NCBI GenBank assembly: GCA_900552845.1
Contig: USBC01000090.1
Coordinates: 1 to 7,461 of the forward strand
Direction of reading: 5' to 3'
DNA length: 7,461 nucleotides
Origin: an uncultured Oscillospiraceae bacterium
GTDB taxonomy: Bacteria; Bacillota; Clostridia; Oscillospirales; Ruminococcaceae
Positions 1 through 5,596 of this stretch are shown in pieces. Under the pieces are notes generated by a model. That model was not told where the DNA came from. It made no database searches and saw only the letters and a program-made list of their open reading frames with translations. The position numbers and the translations under genes were made by a program. The stretch's first letter is position 1, and the number at the start of each line of letters is the position of its first letter.

Positions 1-2
1 CG

Positions 3-494
3 ACGACCAACGCGATCGACTGGACGGGCGACCTTCTCTCGCTCCGCATCCGCCAGGACAGCCTGCGCGACCGGCTGGCCATGCAGCTCGATTCGCTCGA
101 ACGCGACTTCAACCGTCTGACGGCCGTAGCCGAGGATCTGCCGGGCGTCTCGCGCGAGGTGGCCGCCGAACTCAACGCAGCGCTCGCCGAAGCCATGGCG
201 ACTTTCAACGCCGGCGTCGACAACGCCTTCGCCGACATCGACCGCCAGCGCATGGCGCTGCAACACTACGTTTCGGCCGAACGCGAAACGCTCGTCGCGC
301 AGGCGCAGCAGGCCGCCGACGACGCGATCGCCAAAACGCTGGCCGCACTGCCGGCGCTCGTAGGCAAGGTGGTGTTCTGGATCGTCCTGCTGGTCGCGGC
401 GCTCGTCGGGGTTCCCTTCCTGCTGGGCTTCTGGGCGGGCGGCTGGCGCGAACGGGCACGCCGTCGCAAGGCCGATCGCACGAAACAGGAGTAG
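3..494 (+). CDS. Coiled-coil protein with C-terminal membrane anchor, 5' end outside the window
   Basis: The frame is open from base 3, so the gene begins upstream. An ATG at 81 is internal to the open frame and need not be the start. There are 163 visible codons. The first ~115 residues are rich in Ala, Glu, Asp, Arg and Leu with few prolines or glycines, as in a long helical or coiled-coil domain (for example LERDFNRLTAVAED and AERETLVAQAQQAADDAIAK). One hydrophobic segment follows, starting near VGKVVFWIVLLVAALVG and ending at about FLLGFWAGG, then a short, very basic tail (RERARRRKADRTK). This suggests a protein anchored near its C-terminus with a helical domain in front. I do not recognise the family and assign no function. 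Base composition and the lack of SD sites agree with the next gene, so both probably come from the Bacteroidota part of the contig. Confidence 0.75.
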   Translation, partial: TTNAIDWTGDLLSLRIRQDSLRDRLAMQLDSLERDFNRLTAVAEDLPGVSREVAAELNAALAEAMATFNAGVDNAFADIDRQRMALQHYVSAERETLVAQAQQAADDAIAKTLAALPALVGKVVFWIVLLVAALVGVPFLLGFWAGGWRERARRRKADRTKQE

Positions 495-619
495 CCGACA
501 CCCTTCCGAACCCCGTTTCACGGTCGCCGAGGCGGCAGTCGGAAGCGTTTGCGCCGCTGCGCAGCAACGGGAATCTTCGACCGTCGGGACTTCGAAGCGG
601 ATAATCACGGATTTTATTG

Positions 620-627
620 TATTTTTG
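620..627 (+). promoter_or_regulatory. Bacteroidota-type -7 promoter box
   Basis: TATTTTTG fits the Bacteroidota -7 consensus TAnnTTTG. It lies 20 bases upstream of the ATG at 648, which gives a short leader of about 15 nt. I see no matching -33 TTTG motif at the usual distance, so the call rests on one box. The intergenic stretch 495-647 holds little else: a small GC hairpin at 550-563 (TGCGC/GCGCA) has no U-tract. Confidence 0.5.
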
Positions 628-647
628 CGGGCGTAAAGGGAAAAGCT

Positions 648-1022
648 ATGGCTCGCAGGAAACAGAATTATCCCCTCATCGAAGGGTTGGAAATTACGAC
701 GCTCGCCGCCGAAGGCAAGGCGATGGGACGCTGGCAGGATCAGGTGGTCTTCGTCCCGATGACCGTGCCGGGCGACGTGGTCGACGTGCAGATCCCCAAC
801 CGTCGCCGCCGCTTCATGGAGGGGACGGTCGTACGCTACGTGCACCGCTCGCCGCTGCGGGTCGAGCCCTTCTGCGCCCATTTCGGCGTCTGCGGAGGAT
901 GCAAATGGCAGAACCTTCCCTACGCCGAACAGCTCCGCTTCAAGACCGAGCAGGTGCGCGACCAGCTCGCCCGCATCGGCAAGATCGAGTTGCCCGCCGT
1001 CCGCCCCTGCCTCGCACCGAAT
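648..1022 (+). CDS. rlmD: 23S rRNA uracil-C5 methyltransferase, N-terminal fragment cut at a contig join
   Basis: This is the start of a RumA/RlmD-type enzyme, which methylates a uracil of 23S rRNA using S-adenosylmethionine. Residues ~10-70 read as a TRAM RNA-binding domain (GLEITTLAAEGKAMGR, then VVFVPMTVPGDVVDVQI). CAHFGVCGGCKWQNLPY follows, with Cys76, Cys82 and Cys85 as three of the four iron-sulfur ligands of the family. About 125 residues of an expected ~450 are present. The fourth cysteine and the whole SAM-binding catalytic domain are missing, so the fragment cannot be active. I chose the ATG at 648 rather than the in-frame ATG at 549 because family similarity begins there and the -7 box lies between the two. 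The frame stays open into rimI and ends at 1511, but the downstream part is a different protein with its own start signals. The exact end of the fragment is uncertain by about 10 bases. Confidence 0.75.
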
Positions 1023-1035
1023 CTGCCAAAAGGAG
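1015..1035. other. Probable chimeric join between a Bacteroidota and a Clostridia sequence
   Basis: Methyltransferase similarity ends around codon 125 (VRPCLAPN). Within about 10 bases the sequence turns into a typical Gram-positive ribosome binding site (AAAAGGAG, 1028-1035) for rimI. Upstream genes have a Bacteroidota-like promoter and no SD; every downstream gene has an SD. The gene normally preceding rimI in Firmicutes, tsaB, is replaced here by an unrelated truncated gene. In-frame continuity across the join looks accidental. A true recombination event in one genome is possible but less likely. Confidence 0.8.
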
Positions 1036-1043
1036 CTGATTTC

Positions 1044-1511
1044 ATGAGCTGCACCGTCCGTCCCGCTGCGACGGGGGATCTGCCTGCCCTTGCTGCTTTG
1101 GAGCGGGAATGCTTTTCCCACCCGTGGAGCGAAAACAGTCTTGCCGAAACGCTGCAAAACGGACGCTCGATCTTCCTTTTGGCAGAGCGGGAAGGGGAGC
1201 CGTTGGGCTACCTTGGTATGGAATATGTGCTGGACGAGGGCAGCATCACCAATGTGGCGGTCTTTGCGGCCCATCGCCGGCAGGGAATCGCCGATGCCCT
1301 GATAAAGGAGCTGCTGCACTATGCGGCAGCGCTGGAGCTTTCCACTGTGACGCTGGAGGTTCGGGAAACCAATGCCCCTGCCATTGCTCTTTACCAAAAA
1401 CATGATTTTGTACCGGTGGGACGGCGCAAAAACTACTATACCTCGCCCACAGAAGATGCTATACTAATGACGCATACTTGTTTTATTACCGCTTCACCTG
1501 CTATTAAATAA
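1044..1511 (+). CDS. rimI: Ribosomal protein S18 alanine N-acetyltransferase RimI
   Basis: This is a 155-residue GNAT-fold acetyltransferase that moves an acetyl group from acetyl-CoA to the N-terminal alanine of ribosomal protein S18. Family signatures seen are HPWS (26-29), the acetyl-CoA loop RRQGIA (78-83, pattern R-x-x-G-x-A), TLEVRETNAPAIALYQK (103-119) and the C-terminal GRRKNYYTSPTEDAILM. Glu105 and Tyr117 correspond to the catalytic Glu and Tyr of enteric RimI. The start at 1044 is supported by AAAAGGAG eight bases upstream, by a protein beginning at the usual N-terminus (CTVRPAATGDLPALAALE) and by normal length. The same open frame continues upstream into the rRNA methyltransferase fragment, which I consider a joining artefact. 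The ATG overlaps a TGA in another frame (ATGA, 1044-1047), consistent with translational coupling to a preceding tsaB that is now missing. Confidence 0.92.
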   Translation: MSCTVRPAATGDLPALAALERECFSHPWSENSLAETLQNGRSIFLLAEREGEPLGYLGMEYVLDEGSITNVAVFAAHRRQGIADALIKELLHYAAALELSTVTLEVRETNAPAIALYQKHDFVPVGRRKNYYTSPTEDAILMTHTCFITASPAIK

Positions 1512-1530
1512 AGAAAAGGAGTGTATCACC

Positions 1531-1755
1531 ATGAAAAAGAATCCGATCCATTTTTACTGGGGACGCAAAAACGGACTGGTTGTTACCCGCGAGGACGCCG
1601 AGGGCAAGCACCCGGAGGTCGTCTACGTCAGCAACGCCCTTTCGTTGGATAAGCTGAAGAAAGCCGGTGTGATCCTGCTGGCAGGGCTGTTCCTGTTTTG
1701 GCGCATCAGCCGACTGGTACGCCGTATCGCCCGCCGCCACAAGAAAGAGGATTAA
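1531..1755 (+). CDS. Small single-pass membrane protein of unknown function, between rimI and tsaD
   Basis: This 74-residue protein has a polar N-terminal part (MKKNPIHFYWGRKNGLVVTR) and one hydrophobic segment at about residues 44-60 (KAGVILLAGLFLFWRIS). A strongly basic tail follows (RLVRRIARRHKKED). A good ribosome binding site (AAAAGGAG, 1514-1521) lies nine bases before the ATG. The gene starts 20 bases after rimI and ends 12 bases before tsaD, so it is almost certainly co-transcribed with both. The positive-inside rule would place the arginine-rich C-terminus in the cytoplasm. I do not recognise a family. It looks like a real gene because of its ribosome binding site, tight operon spacing and plausible composition, but its link to t6A synthesis or S18 acetylation is only positional. 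Confidence 0.75.
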   Translation: MKKNPIHFYWGRKNGLVVTREDAEGKHPEVVYVSNALSLDKLKKAGVILLAGLFLFWRISRLVRRIARRHKKED

Positions 1756-1767
1756 ACCGGAGACTGT

Positions 1768-2778
1768 ATGAAAATTCTCAGTATCGAATCCAGCTGCGAT
1801 GAGACTGCCGCCGCAGTCATCGAGGACGGACGGCAGATCTGTTCCTCCGTCATTCACACGCAGGTGGAGGAGCATAAGCTTTACGGCGGGGTCGTGCCGG
1901 AGATTGCCTCCCGCCGTCATATCGAATCCATCTGCGGTGTGACCGCCGAAGCGCTGGAACAGGCGGGTATGACCGCCCGCACGGTGGACGCGGTTGCCGT
2001 CACCGCAGCGCCGGGCTTGATCGGCGCCGTGCTGGTGGGGGTCAACTTTGCCAAGGGGCTGGCACTTTCCGCCGCAAAGCCGCTGATCCCGGTTCACCAT
2101 ATCCGTGGTCATGTGGCGGCAAATTATCTTGCCCACCCCGAACTGGAGCCGCCTTTTTTGGCATTGATCGTCAGCGGCGGGCACAGTCATATTGTGCTGG
2201 TGCGGGATTATTGCGACTATGTCATTCTGGGGCGCACGACCGATGACGCTGCAGGAGAGGCATTTGATAAGGCAGCCCGCTGCGTCGGGCTGCCTTACCC
2301 CGGCGGGGTGGCCTTGGACGCGATCTCTCACGAGGGCGATCCGCACGCCTACCAGCTGCCTACCCCGCACGCCGAGGGCGAATTTAATTTCTCCTTTTCG
2401 GGGCTGAAAACGGCGGTCATCAATCTGGCGCACAATGCCGAGCAAAAGGGACAGCCTCTGGTTCCCGCCGATCTTGCCGCCAGCTTCTGCTGCCATGTCA
2501 GCGAGATCCTGTGGCAAAAGACCGCTGCTGCCGCCGAGCGCTTCGGCTGCAAAAAGATCGTGCTGGCAGGCGGTGTTTCCGCCAATAGCTGGCTGCGGGA
2601 GCGTGCAGAGAGAGGCTGTGGAGAAAGGGGCTGGCAGCTTTATATGCCGCCGCTTTCCCTTACCGGCGATAATGCTGCGATGATCGGGGCACAGGCGTAT
2701 TATGAATTCATGGCGGGGCATACCGCATCGCTTTCTTTGAATGGGCTGCCCACCATGGAAATCACAGAGCAATTCTGA
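1768..2778 (+). CDS. tsaD: tRNA N6-threonylcarbamoyladenosine transferase TsaD
   Basis: TsaD transfers the threonylcarbamoyl group from threonylcarbamoyl-AMP to A37 of ANN-decoding tRNAs, acting in the cytoplasm with TsaB and TsaE. The 336-residue length is normal. Visible signatures are ILSIESSCDETAAAV at the N-terminus, GGVVPEIASRRH (40-51), the metal-binding HHIRGH with His111 and His115, SGGHSH (136-141), AAGEAFDKAAR, FSFSGLKTA, LAGGVSANSWLR (267-277) and GDNAAMI with Asp301 as the third metal ligand. These match the His/His/Asp site of the Kae1/TsaD family. The start follows a short SD (CGGAGA, 1758-1763) and lies 12 bases after the small membrane protein. rimI and tsaD commonly sit with tsaB and tsaE in Firmicutes; tsaB is not in the window because of the join upstream. 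No U-tract terminator follows the stop. Confidence 0.97.
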   Translation: MKILSIESSCDETAAAVIEDGRQICSSVIHTQVEEHKLYGGVVPEIASRRHIESICGVTAEALEQAGMTARTVDAVAVTAAPGLIGAVLVGVNFAKGLALSAAKPLIPVHHIRGHVAANYLAHPELEPPFLALIVSGGHSHIVLVRDYCDYVILGRTTDDAAGEAFDKAARCVGLPYPGGVALDAISHEGDPHAYQLPTPHAEGEFNFSFSGLKTAVINLAHNAEQKGQPLVPADLAASFCCHVSEILWQKTAAAAERFGCKKIVLAGGVSANSWLRERAERGCGERGWQLYMPPLSLTGDNAAMIGAQAYYEFMAGHTASLSLNGLPTMEITEQF

Positions 2779-2814
2779 CGCAAGGCCCGACTGCTCTGCC
2801 GTTCTCATGCGGCG

Positions 2815-2832
2815 TTGACAAAAATTTAACAA
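2815..2832. promoter_or_regulatory. Candidate Rex (NADH-sensing repressor) operator
   Basis: The 18 bases read TTGACAA-AAAT-TTAACAA. The clostridial Rex consensus is TTGTTAANNNNTTAACAA, so 12 of the 14 defined positions match: the right half-site is perfect and the left differs at its 4th and 5th bases. It lies 93-110 bases before the pckG start and 32 bases upstream of the TATAAT. The left half contains a perfect -35 hexamer TTGACA, which might explain the two mismatches. An alternative dyad overlaps it: AAAAATTT (2820-2827) and AAATTTTT (2831-2838) form a perfect 8-bp inverted repeat around AAC. Rex binding is inferred from the match alone, and a rex gene is not in the window. Confidence 0.5.
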
Positions 2833-2840
2833 ATTTTTAG

Positions 2841-2870
2841 GTAGCATTTCCCGCAGGGATAGGGTATAAT
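2841..2870 (+). promoter_or_regulatory. Candidate sigma-A promoter for pckG
   Basis: A perfect -10 hexamer TATAAT lies at 2865-2870, 54 bases before the pckG ATG, implying transcription from about 2877. The matching -35 is weak; GTAGCA at 2841-2846 with an 18-base spacer is the best I see. The perfect TTGACA at 2815-2820 is 44 bases from this -10, too far to pair with it, and nothing convincing lies 16-18 bases downstream of it. A weak -35 next to a strong -10 would fit a promoter that depends on a regulator. Confidence 0.6.
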
Positions 2871-2886
2871 AGGGACATAAAAAAGA

Positions 2887-2901
2887 CCGGAGCTTCTCCG
2901 G
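2887..2901 (+). promoter_or_regulatory. 5' UTR hairpin of pckG
   Basis: CCGGAG-CTT-CTCCGG is a perfect 6-bp GC-rich stem with a 3-base loop. It starts about 10 bases after the predicted transcription start and ends nine bases before the SD (AAGGGAG, 2910-2916). There is no U-tract, so it is not a terminator. Hairpins placed like this often protect the 5' end of an mRNA from decay; that role is inferred. Confidence 0.5.
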
Positions 2902-2924
2902 CAATATAGAAGGGAGATTGTAAA

Positions 2925-4706
2925 ATGGCACTTACTTCCAACAAACATGTTCTCAAGTGGGTAGATGAGATGGTGGCACTCACCAAGCCTGCAAAGGTCG
3001 TTTGGATCGACGGCAGCAACGAACAGCTTGAGGCACTGCGCGCCGAGGCTTGCTCCACCGGCGAGATGATCAAATTAAATGAGGAAAAGCTGCCCGGCTG
3101 CTATCTGCACCGCTCCGCAGTCAATGATGTAGCGCGTGTGGAGGGTCGTACCTTTATCTGCACCCGCAAACAGGAAGATGCCGGCCCCACCAACAACTGG
3201 ATGGACCCCAAGGAGGCATACGACAAGCTGGGCAAGCTGTTCGACGGCGCCATGGCGGGACGCACCATGTATGTGATCCCCTATTGCATGGCACACGTCG
3301 GTTCCCCCTTTGCCAAGGTGGGCATCGAGCTGACCGATTCCATCTATGTCGTCCTCAGCATGGCTATTATGACCCGCATCGGTCAGAAGGTGATGGATTT
3401 CCTCGGCGACAGCGAGGACTTTGTAAAGGGTCTGCACAGCAAGAAGAACCTCTGCGAGGAGGAACGCTATATCGTCCACTTCCCGGAGGATAACACCATC
3501 TGGAGCATCAATTCCGGCTACGGCGGCAATGTTCTGCTGGGCAAGAAGTGCTTTGCCCTGCGCATTGCCTCCTTCCAGGCAAAGACCGAGGGCTGGATGG
3601 CAGAGCATATGCTCATTCTGGGCATCGAGAACCCCGAGGGGGAGACCAAATATATCACCGCTGCGTTCCCCTCTGCCTGCGGGAAGACCAATCTTGCCAT
3701 GCTTATTCCGCCTAAGAAGTATGCCGAGCAGGGCTACAAGGCCTGGTGTGTCGGTGATGATATTGCGTGGCTGCGCATCGGTCCCGATGGCCGCCTGTGG
3801 GCAGTCAACCCCGAGTACGGCTTCTTTGGCGTAGCGCCCGGCACCAACGAAAAGAGCAACCCCAATGCCCTTGCCACCACTCGCAAGAATACCATCTTCA
3901 CCAATGTCGTGCAAAATCTGGACGACAATACTGTTTGGTGGGAGAAGCTGGATAAGAACCCGCCCAAGCATGCTCTCAACTGGAAGGGCGAGCCTTGGGA
4001 CGGCAGCGACGGCACCCCCGGCGCACACCCCAACAGCCGCTTTACTGCCCCCAGCCTCAACTGCCCCTGCCTCTCTCCCGAATATGAGAACCCCAACGGC
4101 GTTCCGATCTCTGCGATCGTATTCGGCGGTCGCCGTGCCAAGACCGCTCCGCTGGTCTATCAGTCCCGCGATTGGGCACACGGCGTCTTTGTAGGCTCCG
4201 TTCTTGCCAGTGAGACCACCGCAGCCGCTACCGGCGCAGTCGGCGTTGTTCGCCGCGATCCGATGGCTATGCGTCCCTTCATCGGCTACCATGTCGGCGA
4301 TTATTTTGCCCACTGGCTGGAGATGGGCGAAAAGCTGGGTGAAAAGGCACCTAAGATCTTCCATGTCAACTGGTTCCGCACCGATGACGAGGGCAACTTC
4401 CTGTGGCCCGGCTTCGGCGATAATATGCGCGTGCTGCTGTGGATCCTTGACCGCTGTGAGGGGAAGGTCAGCGCCCGTGAAACCGAAATCGGCTATCTGC
4501 CCTATGTCAAGGATATCGACATCGAGGGTCTGGAGAACGACGGCAAGGAGTTCACCCACATGATGCTTGATGAGCTGCTTACGGTGGACAAGGAGCTGTG
4601 GCGCGAGGACGCCGAGAATATCGAGAGCTTCTATGCCTCCATTGGCGACCGCCTGCCCGCCAAGCTGCGTGAGGAGCTGGAGACCCTGAAGAAGAACCTT
4701 CAGTAA
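2925..4706 (+). CDS. pckG: Phosphoenolpyruvate carboxykinase (GTP-dependent)
   Basis: This enzyme interconverts oxaloacetate + GTP and PEP + GDP + CO2. The 593-residue length fits the GTP-dependent family, not the ATP-dependent PckA fold group. Visible motifs are GRTMYVIPYCM followed by VGSPFAKVGIELTDS, GYGGN (198-202) with LLGKKCFALRIAS, the P-loop FPSACGKTN (248-256) with the family's reactive Cys252, the second nucleotide/metal motif VGDDIAW (276-282), FGGRR (400-404) and HVNWFR (480-485). GYHVGDYFAHWL lies toward the C-terminal part. The start is supported by AAGGGAG eight bases upstream. The gene stands alone between its own promoter and a strong terminator. In fermenting gut anaerobes this enzyme often works towards oxaloacetate, feeding malate and succinate formation and conserving energy as GTP; the direction here is inferred. 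That would also make sense of the Rex-like site upstream, since this branch consumes NADH. Confidence 0.97.
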   Translation: MALTSNKHVLKWVDEMVALTKPAKVVWIDGSNEQLEALRAEACSTGEMIKLNEEKLPGCYLHRSAVNDVARVEGRTFICTRKQEDAGPTNNWMDPKEAYDKLGKLFDGAMAGRTMYVIPYCMAHVGSPFAKVGIELTDSIYVVLSMAIMTRIGQKVMDFLGDSEDFVKGLHSKKNLCEEERYIVHFPEDNTIWSINSGYGGNVLLGKKCFALRIASFQAKTEGWMAEHMLILGIENPEGETKYITAAFPSACGKTNLAMLIPPKKYAEQGYKAWCVGDDIAWLRIGPDGRLWAVNPEYGFFGVAPGTNEKSNPNALATTRKNTIFTNVVQNLDDNTVWWEKLDKNPPKHALNWKGEPWDGSDGTPGAHPNSRFTAPSLNCPCLSPEYENPNGVPISAIVFGGRRAKTAPLVYQSRDWAHGVFVGSVLASETTAAATGAVGVVRRDPMAMRPFIGYHVGDYFAHWLEMGEKLGEKAPKIFHVNWFRTDDEGNFLWPGFGDNMRVLLWILDRCEGKVSARETEIGYLPYVKDIDIEGLENDGKEFTHMMLDELLTVDKELWREDAENIESFYASIGDRLPAKLREELETLKKNLQ

Positions 4707-4737
4707 GCACTCCCGCAGAAACCGAGTAAAATAGAGC

Positions 4738-4774
4738 AAGGCTCCCTCAATCCATACGATGGGGGAGCCTTTTT
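4738..4774 (+). terminator. Rho-independent terminator of pckG
   Basis: Bases 4738-4749 pair with 4760-4771 in a 12-bp stem with one G-U pair, around a 10-base loop; the core is AAGGCTCCC with GGGAGCCTT. A T-run follows (4770-4774). It starts 31 bases after the pckG stop and should separate pckG from the next gene. Confidence 0.93.
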
Positions 4775-4805
4775 CTCCAATTCGCCCCGAAGACCGGAGG
4801 ACACC

Positions 4806-5321
4806 ATGGAAAGCATTTTTGAAAACACGACAACCCTTAACCGCCAGAACCTGACCGAAATGGCGCGTGCTTCCGCCCCGAAATGGAGCATTCTGGTGGG
4901 ACTGGTGCCGGCAGCGCTTGCAGCCGCAGCCGCCGTTTGGGAACTGCTCCGGCACGGGATCGGGTTGGGAGCAGGATTATTGCTGCTGGCGGCATTCGCA
5001 CTGGTGATGACCACCTACGGCGCACCGGCGCGGGTGGCGCTGCGGATTGCCAAACGAAACTATAAGCTGTATGGCAGCGATGTTACCGTCGAGCTGTGCT
5101 TTTATGAGGACAGGGTAACGGTACACAACCGTCAGGAGGGCGCTACGGAGAACCTAAAGTACGGGCAGATCCAGGCAGTCCGCCAAAGCCCCCGCCTTTA
5201 CCTACTGGAGCTGACCGGCAGGACAGCGCTGCTGCTGGAAAAGAACACCTTTACTAAAGGCTCTCCGGAGGAGTTCCTCCCATTCCTGCATCAAAAGTGT
5301 GCAGGAAAGGAAATAAACTGA
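4806..5321 (+). CDS. YcxB-like family membrane protein
   Basis: This 171-residue protein has two hydrophobic helices at about residues 28-46 (WSILVGLVPAALAAAAAVW) and 51-70 (GIGLGAGLLLLAAFALVM). A cytoplasmic-type domain follows at ~85-165. Its pattern FYEDRVTVHN, then LKYGQIQAV, then LYLLEL, ALLLEKNTFTKGS and EEFLPFLHQK matches the YcxB-like family (two TM helices plus a small beta-rich PH-like domain, function unknown). GGAGG (4796-4800) lies five bases before the ATG. The gene follows the pckG terminator, and I see no clear promoter in 4775-4805, so it may depend on read-through or on a promoter inside pckG. It has its own terminator downstream. No functional link to its neighbours is evident. 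Confidence 0.8.
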   Translation: MESIFENTTTLNRQNLTEMARASAPKWSILVGLVPAALAAAAAVWELLRHGIGLGAGLLLLAAFALVMTTYGAPARVALRIAKRNYKLYGSDVTVELCFYEDRVTVHNRQEGATENLKYGQIQAVRQSPRLYLLELTGRTALLLEKNTFTKGSPEEFLPFLHQKCAGKEIN

Positions 5322-5342
5322 TATACCCCACGGCGCCCAAGC

Positions 5343-5372
5343 CCCTCACCTGAAAGGTGAGGGACTTTTTTT
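5343..5372 (+). terminator. Rho-independent terminator after the YcxB-like gene
   Basis: CCCTCACCT (5343-5351) and AGGTGAGGG (5355-5363) form a perfect 9-bp stem with a GAA loop, or an 8-bp stem with a TGAAA loop. Seven T residues follow at 5366-5372. It insulates the unit upstream from the leader that follows. Confidence 0.95.
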
Positions 5373-5392
5373 ATAGGAAAAATGGAATTAAA

Positions 5393-5421
5393 TTGAAACA
5401 AATATTACGCGAACTTTACTG
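5393..5421 (+). promoter_or_regulatory. Candidate sigma-A promoter for the leader and secreted protein
   Basis: TTGAAA (5393-5398) and TTTACT (5416-5421) are separated by 17 bases and match 5 of 6 and 4 of 6 consensus positions. AT-rich sequence just upstream could act as an UP element. The predicted start near 5428 would give a leader of about 250 nt. Other AT-rich hexamers are nearby, so the choice is not certain. Confidence 0.4.
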
Positions 5422-5473
5422 ATTATGTAAATGTTCAAAATGCTTACTGCAATGACGGGGTAGAGGTGCTATT

Positions 5474-5497
5474 ATGAAAATGGCAGAACACCCATAG
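5474..5497 (+). CDS. Possible 7-residue leader peptide
   Basis: An ATG at 5474 opens a frame reading MKMAEHP and then TAG. AGAGGTG (5462-5468) lies five bases before it, a good ribosome binding site for so short a frame. The frame ends 25 bases before the first perfect palindrome. Its last sense codon is proline next to the stop, a context known to slow termination. CCCAT at its end (5491-5495) could also pair with ATGGG (5535-5539) in the palindrome. It could be a regulatory peptide whose translation sets the downstream folding; a chance short frame is the alternative. Confidence 0.35.
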   Translation: MKMAEHP

Positions 5498-5522
5498 AGA
5501 GTTTTGTCTATTAAAAAAACGA

Positions 5523-5546
5523 AAAATATCCCATATGGGATATTTT
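5523..5546. repeat. Perfect 24-bp palindrome in the leader
   Basis: Bases 5523-5534 (AAAATATCCCAT) are the exact reverse complement of 5535-5546 (ATGGGATATTTT). As RNA this gives a stem of about 10 bp with an ATAT loop. Only four T residues close the 3' side, so forward termination would be weak. On the reverse strand the palindrome is followed by CG and a run of seven T, a better terminator shape, but no minus-strand gene is present to use it. It could be a protein-binding site, a terminator/attenuator or an RNA-stabilising hairpin. Confidence 0.75.
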
Positions 5547-5566
5547 CATGGCTGCACACAGCCATG
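5547..5566 (+). repeat. Second perfect hairpin abutting the palindrome
   Basis: CATGGCTG (5547-5554) and CAGCCATG (5559-5566) form a perfect 8-bp stem with a CACA loop. It starts on the base after the 24-bp palindrome ends, so the two stems could stack coaxially in the RNA. ATTT and then CCCC follow, so it is not a typical terminator. Confidence 0.7.
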
Positions 5567-5596
5567 ATTTCCCCTAACGGCTGAAAGGAGACGATA

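Noticed and set aside
550..563. Terminator of the first gene
   Set aside because: TGCGC/GCGCA is a short GC stem without a U-tract, and it lies 55 bases beyond the stop.
549..1511. A single 320-residue two-domain methyltransferase-acetyltransferase
   Set aside because: The methyltransferase lacks its catalytic domain, RimI has its own SD and natural start, and the genomic style changes at the join.
2779..2814. A terminator after tsaD
   Set aside because: Only a 4-bp GCCG/CGGC stem is present, with no T-run.
2815..2870. TTGACA and TATAAT as one promoter
   Set aside because: The two hexamers are 44 bases apart; a functional spacer is about 17.
1504..2931. A long open frame on the minus strand opposite tsaD (475 codons)
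   Set aside because: It is the antisense shadow of a GC-rich conserved gene; its product is Cys/His/Arg-rich with no recognisable domain and no SD.
3075..4955. A 626-codon open frame on the minus strand opposite pckG
   Set aside because: This is the antisense shadow of pckG, running across its terminator; no family resemblance and no start signals.
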